Positions 1 to 7,942 of a stretch of 64,000 nt of DNA are shown here, one piece after another. Each line of letters opens with the position of its first letter. Positions within the stretch are counted from its first letter, which is position 1. Source of the DNA: Salinigranum marinum (GTDB lineage: Archaea > Halobacteriota > Halobacteria > Halobacteriales > Haloferacaceae); the NCBI RefSeq assembly GCF_024228675.1, contig NZ_CP100462.1:186001-250000 (forward strand), read 5' to 3'. The notes beneath the pieces were generated by a model that was not told where the DNA came from, did not search any database, and saw only the letters and a program-made list of their open reading frames with translations. The translations under genes and the position numbers were made by a program.

Positions 1-423
1 TTCCGCGACGACCTCCTCGAAGGGTATCTGCAGCCCCACCACTGCCTCTCGCTCCCGCCGCTGACGTACACGGACGGCTCGCTCCTCGCTCGGGTGCTCG
101 CCCTCACCGAGGAGCAACTCTCCAGCGTCTACCACGACATCAGCGACGACCACCGCGTGACGGTCGAGGCCAAACGCGAGATCAACGCGGTCGCCTCCGA
201 CGTGCCCCTCCTCATGCTGGACTCCGCACTCCCCTCTCTCTCGGACGGACAGAAACGCGCGCTCTCGCTGGCCGTCTCGGCGGGCTACTACGAGATCCCG
301 CGCGGCGCGACGACCGGTGAGATCGCCGACGAGATGGGGGTCTCCCGACGAACGTTCGAGGAGCATCTCCGACGCGGAGAGAACAAAATTATCAAGAACC
401 TCTTGGAATACCTGCTCGTATGA
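1..423 (+). CDS. Bat-like HTH transcriptional regulator, C-terminal part
   Basis: The frame is open from the first base, so the N-terminus lies outside the window; only about 140 residues are visible. The C-terminus has the layout of the HTH_10 (bacterio-opsin activator, Bat) domain: a run reading LSDGQKRALSLAVSAGYYEIPRG, then a recognition-helix segment (IADEMGVSRRTFEEHLRRGE) and a short tail. In haloarchaea such proteins usually carry PAS/GAF sensor domains upstream of this HTH and activate nearby genes. The ABC ATPase gene follows 71 bp downstream on the same strand, so it may control that transporter; this is inference from position only. Confidence 0.85.
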   Translation, partial: FRDDLLEGYLQPHHCLSLPPLTYTDGSLLARVLALTEEQLSSVYHDISDDHRVTVEAKREINAVASDVPLLMLDSALPSLSDGQKRALSLAVSAGYYEIPRGATTGEIADEMGVSRRTFEEHLRRGENKIIKNLLEYLLV

Positions 424-494
424 AACTACCTACCCCACCACACGGAGGGTCGTCTTATGTCCCGATCGGGCGTCATACCTTCCGACAGTAACCG

Positions 495-1625
495 ATGGCG
501 ACTGAACAACTAAACGAAGCCGTAGACGAGTCGAGCGAGGCCGTCGTCCGGATCGACGGCGTCACGAAAGAGTACGGAACGCTCCGCGCCGTCGACGACG
601 TTTCGATCCCCATCGAGGAGGGTGAGTTCATCACGATCTTAGGCCCGAGCGGGGCGGGAAAGACGACGCTCTTGCACCTGATCGCCGGCTTCGAGCGGCC
701 GACGGCCGGCGAGATCTACATCGACGACCAACCGGTGTCCAACGAGCCACCGTACGAGCGCGACATCGGCCTCGTTTTCCAGAGTCACGCGCTCTTCCCG
801 CACATGACCGTCGGGGAGAACATCGCGTTCCCGCTGAAGATGCGGCGACAGAACCCCGGCGACATCGACCGGAAGGTCGAGGAGGTCCTCGAACTCGTCC
901 GCCTGCCGATCGACTACGCCGACAAGCCCGTCGACGAGCTCTCCGGCGGCCAACAACAGCGCGTCGCGTTCGCCCGCGCCATCGTCTACGAGCCGACGCT
1001 GCTGCTGCTCGACGAGCCGCTGAGCTCGCTCGACAAGAAGCTCCGCGAGGAGATGCGGGCCGAACTGACGCGCATTCACGAGGAGACCGAACTCACGATC
1101 GTCCACGTCACGCACAACCAGACCGAAGCGCTCTCGATGGCCGACCGTATCGCGCTCATCCGCGACGGACGCCTGGAGCAGTTCGACTCCGCACAGGACA
1201 TCTACGCGGCGCCCGAAACGCCGTTTGCGGCCGACTTCATCGGGAACACGACGCTGCTTTACGGCACCGTGACGGACCGTACCGGCGGGACGGCCACGGT
1301 CTCGATCGCCGACGGAACGGTCCAGGTCCCCGCGGCGGCCGTCGGCGACGCCTCGGACGTCGTCGTCGCGCTCCGGGCCGAACAGGTGGCCCTCAGCGGC
1401 GACCACGACAACGCGTACGCGGCGACGATCGAACAGGTCTCGTTCGAGGGTGACCAGACGCAGTACCACGTCCACGTCCCCGCGTTCGAGACGACCGTTC
1501 GGCTCGTCGACCAGCGGACCGACACGCAGGTCCTCTACGAGCGCGGTGCCGACGTCACCGTCGGCTGGGACGTCGACGACGTGTTCGTCTATCCGGACGA
1601 CGAGCCCGACGCCGCTCGCGACTGA
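495..1625 (+). CDS. ABC transporter ATP-binding protein, PotA/spermidine-putrescine type
   Basis: 376-residue nucleotide-binding subunit that would power uptake of a polyamine-like or other small organic solute. Walker A (GPSGAGKTT) lies near residue 51, the signature LSGGQQQR near 150 and Walker B LLLLDEPLSSLD near 170, followed by the H-loop (VHVTHNQ). The last 120 residues form a TOBE-type regulatory domain, as in PotA, FbpC and CysA. The matching permeases are 8.6 kb away on the other strand (10202-11967) and no solute-binding protein is visible, so the transporter genes are split. ATG start; the exact substrate cannot be told from the sequence. Confidence 0.92.
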   Translation: MATEQLNEAVDESSEAVVRIDGVTKEYGTLRAVDDVSIPIEEGEFITILGPSGAGKTTLLHLIAGFERPTAGEIYIDDQPVSNEPPYERDIGLVFQSHALFPHMTVGENIAFPLKMRRQNPGDIDRKVEEVLELVRLPIDYADKPVDELSGGQQQRVAFARAIVYEPTLLLLDEPLSSLDKKLREEMRAELTRIHEETELTIVHVTHNQTEALSMADRIALIRDGRLEQFDSAQDIYAAPETPFAADFIGNTTLLYGTVTDRTGGTATVSIADGTVQVPAAAVGDASDVVVALRAEQVALSGDHDNAYAATIEQVSFEGDQTQYHVHVPAFETTVRLVDQRTDTQVLYERGADVTVGWDVDDVFVYPDDEPDAARD

Positions 1626-1696
1626 GGCCGTGGGCCGCCCCGCCTCTGGGCGTCGTCGGATCGCCGAGCGATCCTCTCCGACTCACGGCGCGGCGA

Positions 1697-2680
1697 TCAC
1701 CGACGCAGCGCGTCGGGATTGACGAGGCCGTCGACGGCCTCCCCCTCGTACGCGGCGACGGCGATGTCCGTGCCGCGGTGTCGGAGCGCGTCGGCGGTTC
1801 GCGTCGAGTACCAGGCGGCGTGCGGAGTGACGACGACGTCGTCCCGGCCGAGAAGCGGGTTCTCCGCTTCGGGTGGTTCGCTGCGAAGCACGTCGAGGCC
1901 GGCACCGCGGAGTCGGTCCGCTTCGAGCGCGTCGAGCAGCGCGTCCTCGTCCACCACGTGGCCACGGGCCGTGTTCACCAGCACTGCGTCGTCGTCGAGC
2001 CGGTCGATCGCCGCCGCGTCGATCAGGTTCGCCGTCTCCGGCGTCAGCGGTGTGTGGATCGAGAGGACGTCCGCCTCGGCGAGCAGGGTCTCGAACCCGA
2101 CGGCGCGGACGCCCGCCGACTCGATCTCCGCATCCGCGACGCCGGGGTCGTACGCACAGACGTCGAAGCCGAGCGCAGTCGCTTTCTCCCCGGTTGCACG
2201 CCCTTTGTTTCCGAACGCGAGGAGCCCGAACGTGGTGTCAGAGACCGCCTGCAGGGGGGCGGCGTCCGACCACTCCCACCGACCGTCGGCGACGGCGTCG
2301 TCGTACACCGGGAGCCCGCGAACGAACGCGAGTGCGAGCGAGACCGCGTGCGTCGCGACCTCGTCGTTACAGTACGTCGGGACTCGCGTCACGCGGATTC
2401 CTCGGCTGGTCGCGGCGTCGACGTCGATCCCGTCGACGCCGGTTGCGTAGCGTGCGATCACCGAACAGCCGGTCGCGTCCATGCTGTCGGCCGACACCCC
2501 CGTGTCGTGTGAGAGGAGGACGTCGGCCGGCCCGATCGCCTCGGGGATCTCCTCGTCGGGACAGTCCACCGCGTCGACGACGACGTCCTCCCCGAGCAGC
2601 CGCCTGAACCGCGCGCGTTCCACCTCGACGTCCCCGAACCAGTCCGGATCGAGCATCACTACCCGTCGCGTCTCGGTCAT
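1697..2680 (-). CDS. D-2-hydroxyacid dehydrogenase (C-terminal-binding-protein type)
   Basis: 327-residue NAD(P)-dependent oxidoreductase of the D-isomer-specific 2-hydroxyacid dehydrogenase family, interconverting 2-hydroxy and 2-oxo acids. The catalytic Arg (VNTARGHVVDED), Glu (LRSEPPEAENP) and His (VVTPHAAWYS) are present. The Rossmann loop is unusual: it reads LLAFGNKGRA where GFGxIG is normal, so cofactor binding may be weakened or altered. The start is the ATG opening MTETRRVV; the frame stays open far upstream through the aminotransferase, but that extension is an antisense shadow. The aminotransferase is 110 bp upstream on the same strand, suggesting a shared amino/hydroxy-acid pathway. 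Confidence 0.9.
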   Translation of the reverse strand: MTETRRVVMLDPDWFGDVEVERARFRRLLGEDVVVDAVDCPDEEIPEAIGPADVLLSHDTGVSADSMDATGCSVIARYATGVDGIDVDAATSRGIRVTRVPTYCNDEVATHAVSLALAFVRGLPVYDDAVADGRWEWSDAAPLQAVSDTTFGLLAFGNKGRATGEKATALGFDVCAYDPGVADAEIESAGVRAVGFETLLAEADVLSIHTPLTPETANLIDAAAIDRLDDDAVLVNTARGHVVDEDALLDALEADRLRGAGLDVLRSEPPEAENPLLGRDDVVVTPHAAWYSTRTADALRHRGTDIAVAAYEGEAVDGLVNPDALRR

Positions 2681-2790
2681 ACCGAGAGTGACCGGGGCGC
2701 GCCGGATATACGTGTCACCTCCGCTTGCGAAACGCCGGCGTCGTCCGCGGGCCTGCTTGACGGCCCGATCGTGGTCGTCCGATCGGCGAT

Positions 2791-3951
2791 TCACGCCGGG
2801 CCGAGCAGCCGCTCCAGCCGGTCCATCGCGGTTTCGATCGTCTCCGTGTCGGTCGCGTAGGAGAACCGGACGTGTCCGTCGCCGCCGTCGCCGAACACCG
2901 ACCCGGGGACGGCCGCGACACCGGCCTCCTCCATGAGGCGGTCGACGAACGCCCGGCTGTCCGGGGTGATCGCCGAGACGTCCGCGAACACGTAGAACGC
3001 GCCCCGGGGTCTCCCGGGTTCGACGCCGTCGATCGCCGCGAGTCGATCGAGAATCAGGTCGCGACGGGCCGCGAACGTCCGGTGGATCTCCTCGACGACG
3101 TGACGGTTCTCGAGCGCCGCGGTCGCCGCGACCTGCGCGGGCTCGGCCACCGAGGAGATAGTGTGTTCCTGCAGGGTGCTCATCGCGTCGAGGACGCGCG
3201 CGGGCGCACTCACACAGCCGACCCGCCAGCCGGTCATGGCGTAGGACTTGGAGAAGCTGTGCACCGTCACGGTGTGTTCGAAGCGAGCGCCGTCGCTCGC
3301 CAGCGAGTGGTGTGTCGCCCCGTCGTAGACGAGGTGTTCGTAGGTCTCGTCCGCGATGACCCACAGGCCGTGTTCGGCCGCGACCTCGCCGAGGCTCCGC
3401 ACTCGCTCCGGGTCGATGACGGCACCGGTCGGGTTCGCCGGGGTGTTCAGGATCACCGCGGTGGTGTCCTCGGTCACCGCGTCGGCGAGGCGCTCGGGAG
3501 TCGGGAGGAAGTCGGTGTCGGTCGGGACCGTCACGAGACGCGCGCCCGCACTCGCGACGTGGCCGTGGTAGTTCGGCCAGTACGGTCCGGGGACGAGGAC
3601 CTCCTCGCCCGGATCGCAGAGCACGTGCACCGCGGTGAACAGCGCACCCATCGCCCCCGGTGTGACGGCGACCTCGGACTCGGGGTCGGCGTCGATCCCG
3701 TTCTCGGCAGCGAGCTTCTCGGCGAGTGCGCGGCGCAGGCTCGGCTTGCCCACGGTCGCGGTGTACCGACTCACGCCGGTCCCGATCGCCTCCGAGACGG
3801 CGGTGGCGATCGGCTCGGGCGTCGCGAAGTCCGGTTCGCCGATGCTCAGATCGGCCAGGTCGGCGTACGATCGCGCCGCGTCGAACACCTCGCGGATCCC
3901 CGACTGCGGCATCCGGCTCGCGACTCCCGAGATTTCGGGTCCCGTATTCAT
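2791..3951 (-). CDS. PLP-dependent class I/II aminotransferase
   Basis: 386-residue fold-type I aminotransferase, aspartate/aromatic-aminotransferase-like. The PLP lysine is in SFSKSYAMTGWR, the substrate-side loop is NTPANPTGAV, the PLP ring/phosphate contacts include ADETYEHLVY, and the C-terminal Arg is in HVRFSYATD. The start was set at the ATG of MNTGPEISG; an upstream in-frame ATG adds 25 unlike residues. It is followed on the same strand by the hydroxyacid dehydrogenase and preceded by the Rid-family gene (80 bp). Rid proteins protect PLP enzymes from enamine/imine intermediates, so the pairing makes sense. Substrate unknown. Confidence 0.93.
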   Translation of the reverse strand: MNTGPEISGVASRMPQSGIREVFDAARSYADLADLSIGEPDFATPEPIATAVSEAIGTGVSRYTATVGKPSLRRALAEKLAAENGIDADPESEVAVTPGAMGALFTAVHVLCDPGEEVLVPGPYWPNYHGHVASAGARLVTVPTDTDFLPTPERLADAVTEDTTAVILNTPANPTGAVIDPERVRSLGEVAAEHGLWVIADETYEHLVYDGATHHSLASDGARFEHTVTVHSFSKSYAMTGWRVGCVSAPARVLDAMSTLQEHTISSVAEPAQVAATAALENRHVVEEIHRTFAARRDLILDRLAAIDGVEPGRPRGAFYVFADVSAITPDSRAFVDRLMEEAGVAAVPGSVFGDGGDGHVRFSYATDTETIETAMDRLERLLGPA

Positions 3952-4030
3952 ACCGCAACGTGCGCCGCACAGCCAGTAAACGAGGACCCCTCCGCATGGC
4001 GGTGAGGACACGCTCGGACCGCTCACGCGC

Positions 4031-4474
4031 TCAGACCGCTCGGATCACGTCACCGTCGGGCTCGATCGCCTCGACGTCCGCCGCCGTCAGCGGGACCTCG
4101 ACCTCGATCTCGACGAGGTACGCCTCGTTCGCCAGCTGTTCGTGTCCGAGGACGGTGTGGCAGGGGTACGGCTCGTCGAACGTCTCCCAGTAAACCGTCT
4201 TGTAGCCGTCGTAGTAGTGCTCTTTCGGGTCGACGATGTGCGTGGTGACCTTCGCGACGTCGGCGTACGTCTTTCCGATCGTCTCGAGGAGGACGCCGAC
4301 GTTCTCGTAGGCCTTCCGCGCCTGCGTCTCGATGTCGTCGCCCACCACCGTCGAGTCGGCGTCCATCGCGACTTGCCCCGCCATGTAGAACGTGCCACCG
4401 TCGACGATCGCGTGGTTGTAGCCGATCTCGCGGGCGTCTTTCAGCTCTGCCGGGTTGATCGCATACCGGGTCAT
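4031..4474 (-). CDS. Rid (YjgF/YER057c/UK114) family protein
   Basis: 147-residue Rid-fold protein, expected to form a trimer and deaminate reactive imines/enamines released by PLP enzymes, or to act on a related substrate. The C-terminal NEAYLVEIEVEVPL matches the Rid signature including its Glu. The Arg of true RidA enzymes (in the P-A-R segment) is replaced by PCH (DEPYPCHTVLG), so this is probably a Rid subgroup other than RidA. The start is the ATG of MTRYAINPAEL. The gene lies between the aminotransferase and the carbamoylase-type hydrolase, all on the minus strand, and looks like part of one nitrogen-compound catabolic unit. Confidence 0.88.
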   Translation of the reverse strand: MTRYAINPAELKDAREIGYNHAIVDGGTFYMAGQVAMDADSTVVGDDIETQARKAYENVGVLLETIGKTYADVAKVTTHIVDPKEHYYDGYKTVYWETFDEPYPCHTVLGHEQLANEAYLVEIEVEVPLTAADVEAIEPDGDVIRAV

Positions 4475-5140
4475 GTGAAGAGATCCGCCCAGCGCCGACA
4501 AAAAACGTCCACCTCCCGATGGCGGGGATTCCCCGCGGGTGTCACCGCGACGCCAGGGACCGAACGGTCTCGCCGAGGACGCCCGTTGCGGCCGCACAGT
4601 CGGCCCAGTCCGTCCACTCCCGCGGCGAGTGCGAGATCCCCTCCACCGAGGGAGCGAACAGCAGTACGGCGTCGGTCGCCGCCGCGACGTTCGCCGTGTC
4701 GTGCATCGCTGCCGAGTACAGCCGCACCGCGTCGACCCCACGCGTCTCCACCGCGCGAGCCGCGGCCGTCAGACACCGCTCGGCCATCCGCGTCGGCTCG
4801 CTGTCGCGGTACCGTTCGAGCGTGGTGTCGACGCCGCGCGTCCGTTCGAGCCGCGCGAGGATCCGCTCGCACCGTTTGACGAGTTCGTCCATGCCCGCGC
4901 GTTCGGTGTCCCGGATGTCGAGGTCGAGCCGCACCGCGGCGGGGACGATGTTCCGCACGTTCGGCTCGACGCTGGCCGCACCGGCGGTCGCGACGGCCGC
5001 TTCGCTGGCCGTCGAACGCTCCTCGGCGGCCCGTTCGAGATCGAGCACGAAGGCCGCGGCGGCCGCGAACGCGTCCGACCGCTCGTACATCGGCGTCGCC
5101 CCGGCGTGGTCGGCTTCTCCCTCGATCGTCACCTCACAGT

Positions 5141-6568
5141 CGGTAGTTCCCATCACGTCAGCTGATAGCTACGACTGTCGTGGTTAGATTCTCAGGAAGC
5201 GTCTGGATGGGTGTTGATGAAGTGTTTATACCATCCAGACACTGTTCTTACGGCCTCTGACCTTGAAATCTTAGCGGAAGGCCTCCTCGCAGAGCTACCG
5301 ATACCCGGAGTCGAAGGCTGCGGCTTCGACTCCGGGATTATCCGACGGACGCTCCTCCAAGCAGCTGTTGACCAGACCTCGATCAAGGCGGTCACCGACA
5401 GCACTCGTGGAACCTACTCCGACGACTACACGCTTGCTCAGCTTCACACCATCCCACCTGAAGAACTCGAAGCCACCGTCAACCTCCTCCTCAGACAACA
5501 GGCGACGATGATCCTCGGCCCCGGCCCGAGGATCATCTGTCTTGACTTCGTCGACGTCCACTACCACGGCTGTCCACACCACTCTCCCGGTGAACTCTGT
5601 CACACGACGCCCCGCGATGGCACCTCACAGTGCCATCGCTACCTCGCTGGATTCGTCCTCTGTCGGGCGAAACCACTCGTCGTCGCCGTCACTGCTGTTC
5701 GTGGAGACGAACCAATAAGCGACGCGGTCGAGCGACTGCTCGACCACGTCGCGGCACTTCCCTTCGATGTCGCCAGTCTCCTCTGTGACCGCGGGTTCTA
5801 CAACGGGGCGTGCATCCAGCGGTTGCGTGAGACTGCTCCGGTCGTTCTCCCGGTCATCCGACGCGGCCAACGGATGGCCGAGAAACTAGAGACGTCGATC
5901 TCCTACTGGACGGAGTACACAATGTACGAGGGAAGCGAGCGGGAACTGCGCTTCCCGCTCGCTGTCTGTGTCTCCTACCGACAGGGCAAGCGGGGGAAGC
6001 ACGGACTGCTTGTTCGTGCCTACATGGCGTGCGATCTGGCTGATCGCACGCCGAAGGAGGTTGAGGCTCTCTACCGGAAACGATCAGCCATCGAGACAGC
6101 CTTTCGAACCATGCGCGAAGCGCGTGCACGCACAACCACGACCGACCCGGTCGTTCGGTTGGTGTTCGTGCTGGTGAGTTTCCTGTTGCGGAATCTGTGG
6201 CTGATCGTTCGCTGGGGCGTGCTCGCCACGCCGCGGCGCGGCGGGCGAGCACTACCCGTGTGGTTCCGCTTCGAGGTATTCCGAGCGTGGATCAACCACA
6301 CGCTCGACGAACTGCTACACCGGAAGTGGGAAGCACCGACCAACGGTGTGGGGATTCCCGCGACGTATGGTCAGCTGGACGCGGGCTGACCGAGCCCGCG
6401 TCCAGCGAGTGCCCCTGAAGAGCAGTTGCTAGGCATCGCCATCACATATTCGGCGCTCTCACTGACGTGAGACCGCCTTTCGCTGGCTATTGTCTCCGTA
6501 CCGAGATCGAACTTGTCGCTTCCGCCGTGGAAAATCAAGTCAGCGTGTAGAACCGATGGGAACTACCG
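5141..6568 (+). mobile_element. ISH3-family insertion sequence in the M20 hydrolase gene
   Basis: 1428-bp element with perfect 14-bp terminal inverted repeats, CGGTAGTTCCCATC (5141-5154) and its complement (6555-6568), flanked by the 5-bp direct repeat ACAGT at 5136-5140 and 6569-6573. Size, terminal repeat length and 5-bp duplication fit the ISH3 family of haloarchaea. It carries one full-length transposase and therefore looks complete and possibly active. Insertion is antiparallel to the host gene. Confidence 0.95.
5217..6389 (+). CDS. ISH3-family transposase
   Basis: About 390-residue DDE transposase. Likely catalytic residues are Asp in ICLDFVDVHYHG, Asp in LLCDRGFYNG and Glu in KRSAIETAFRTMREA, followed by the family-typical hydrophobic stretch and RWGVLATPRRGGR. 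The start is the ATG at 5217; a GTG two codons earlier is equally possible. It diverges from the second ISH3-family transposase in this window (55476-56642): the two share the domain plan and the TTTTxxPxVRL / ATPRRGGR blocks but little else, so they are different subgroups rather than recent copies. Confidence 0.93.
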   Translation: MKCLYHPDTVLTASDLEILAEGLLAELPIPGVEGCGFDSGIIRRTLLQAAVDQTSIKAVTDSTRGTYSDDYTLAQLHTIPPEELEATVNLLLRQQATMILGPGPRIICLDFVDVHYHGCPHHSPGELCHTTPRDGTSQCHRYLAGFVLCRAKPLVVAVTAVRGDEPISDAVERLLDHVAALPFDVASLLCDRGFYNGACIQRLRETAPVVLPVIRRGQRMAEKLETSISYWTEYTMYEGSERELRFPLAVCVSYRQGKRGKHGLLVRAYMACDLADRTPKEVEALYRKRSAIETAFRTMREARARTTTTDPVVRLVFVLVSFLLRNLWLIVRWGVLATPRRGGRALPVWFRFEVFRAWINHTLDELLHRKWEAPTNGVGIPATYGQLDAG

Positions 6569-7408
6569 ACAGTTCGTGATGCCGGTGATCGACTCCACGA
6601 CGCCGACGCCAGCGTCGGCCGCCGTCAGCCGCGTCCCCTGTTCGATGTGGAGTTCGGCCCACGCGTCCCATCCGGCGGCCCCGATCTCGGCGTCGCCGTC
6701 GAACCCGATCCCTTCGAGGCGTTCGCCGAGCGTGACGCCCTCGTCGTCCGTGAGCTCGAGCGCGTCCGTGGCGTCGAGTCGTCCGGTCGCGACCGACGAG
6801 CCGAGCGTGCCGATGCCGAACCGTGCGCCCTCTTCCTCCGTGAAGCAGACGACCTCGACCGGCCGGTCGGGGGCGGCGCCGGCTTCCTGCATCGCGCGGA
6901 CGCCTTCGAGCGCGCCGTACGTTCCGAGCGGGCCGTCGAAGATGCCCCCGCGCGGGACGGAGTCGAGGTGGCTCCCGAACGCGACGGGGGCCGCGCCGGG
7001 GTCGCACTGCGGTGGGGTCCAGCGGCCTGCGATGTTCCCGACGGCGTCGACACGGACGTCGAGGCCGGCGTCCTCGAGCCGTTCGATGAAGTGTTCGCGC
7101 GCGCGCCGGTCTGCTTCGCTCCCGGTGAGAACCGTCCGTCCCCGGCCCTCGTCGGCGGCCGTCGCCCCGAAGGTCGCGTTCGTCTCGATGTCGTGTCGGA
7201 GCCGCTCCCCGTCGATCTCCATACGCGAACGCAGGACAGCTGGGCGAATAAAGCCCCGACCGCCATTCGGTGGCGGCCGATCGGGCCGACGCTCGATCCG
7301 GTCGGGCCGCCCTCCGGCCATCCGGCAGTGTCGTCTCCCGGCCATCCGGTCGGGCCAACCCCCCGGCCGGCTAGCCGACCGGCCGCCACATGGAGTAGGT
7401 GACTCTTA

Positions 7409-7942
7409 GTGGTACAAACCGAACAGGGTACCGTGAGTACATCCGTCACCCAACGATTCGAATCGTCGCTGACCGACATCGGGGTTTCGATAACGCGGAC
7501 GGAGTCGGAGGCGTTCGCGTCCACGCTCGATTCGGTCGTGACCGAGCCGGCGGTCGGCGTCCCGCTCGAGGGGTACGGTGGTGTTTCGCTCTCCGACACC
7601 GTCGTCGAGACGCCGCCGACGCCCCGTCTCCTCCGGACCGCACAGACGGGCGTCACCCCGGTCAGCAAGGCCATCGCGGAGTACGGCACGCTCGTCCTCG
7701 ACAGCGACGCGGCCGGAACCGAGCCCGTCAGCCTCTACCCGCCGACACACGTCGCGGTCGTCCGCGAGAGCGACGTCCTCCCGGACGTCGAGTCCACCAC
7801 CGACCACCTCGCCGAACGGTTCGCCGTCGGCGGCTCGTCCGTCTTCGCGAGCGGCGTGAGCGCGACCGGCGACATGGGCGCGCTCGTCGAAGGCGTGCAC
7901 GGCCCGACCAACGTCGACGTCGTCCTCCTCACCGACCAATGA
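7409..7942 (+). CDS. LUD-domain protein, LutC-like
   Basis: 177-residue LUD-domain protein resembling LutC of the LutABC L-lactate oxidation complex. The core GTLVLDSDAAGTEPVSLYPPTHVAVVRESDVLP and the end GVHGPTNVDVVLL match the LUD fold. GTG start at 7409; an internal GTG at 7433 is an alternative. Its stop overlaps the start of the LutB-LutA fusion (ATGA), so the two are translationally coupled. LutC is thought to assist the iron-sulfur subunits in oxidising lactate or a related 2-hydroxy acid to the 2-oxo acid. Confidence 0.88.
   Translation: MVQTEQGTVSTSVTQRFESSLTDIGVSITRTESEAFASTLDSVVTEPAVGVPLEGYGGVSLSDTVVETPPTPRLLRTAQTGVTPVSKAIAEYGTLVLDSDAAGTEPVSLYPPTHVAVVRESDVLPDVESTTDHLAERFAVGGSSVFASGVSATGDMGALVEGVHGPTNVDVVLLTDQ

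Larger units (their letters stand above)
4542..7222 (-). pseudogene. M20-family Zn amidohydrolase (carbamoylase/hydantoinase type), split by an ISH3-family element
   Basis: The N-terminal part (7222 down to 6569) has GSHLDSVPRGGIFDGPLG and the metal-site run TEEEGARFG. The C-terminal part (5135 down to 4542) begins CEVTIEGEADHAGATPM and ends with VEGISHSPREWTDW. Both belong to one N-carbamoyl-amino-acid hydrolase/allantoate amidohydrolase-like protein. Removing the insertion and one copy of the ACAGT duplication rejoins ITNC to EVTIEGEADH in frame and gives 415 residues, the normal family length. As it stands the product stops 2 residues into the element and lacks the dimerisation domain and the last metal ligands. 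The neighbouring Rid and aminotransferase genes fit a pathway releasing ammonia from carbamoyl or amino compounds. Confidence 0.93.

Noticed and set aside
1697-3997. A 766-codon open frame covering the dehydrogenase and the aminotransferase region
   Set aside because: Its first two-thirds are Arg/Gly/Asp-rich antisense-frame sequence overlapping the well-supported aminotransferase; only the part from 2680 down is a real protein.
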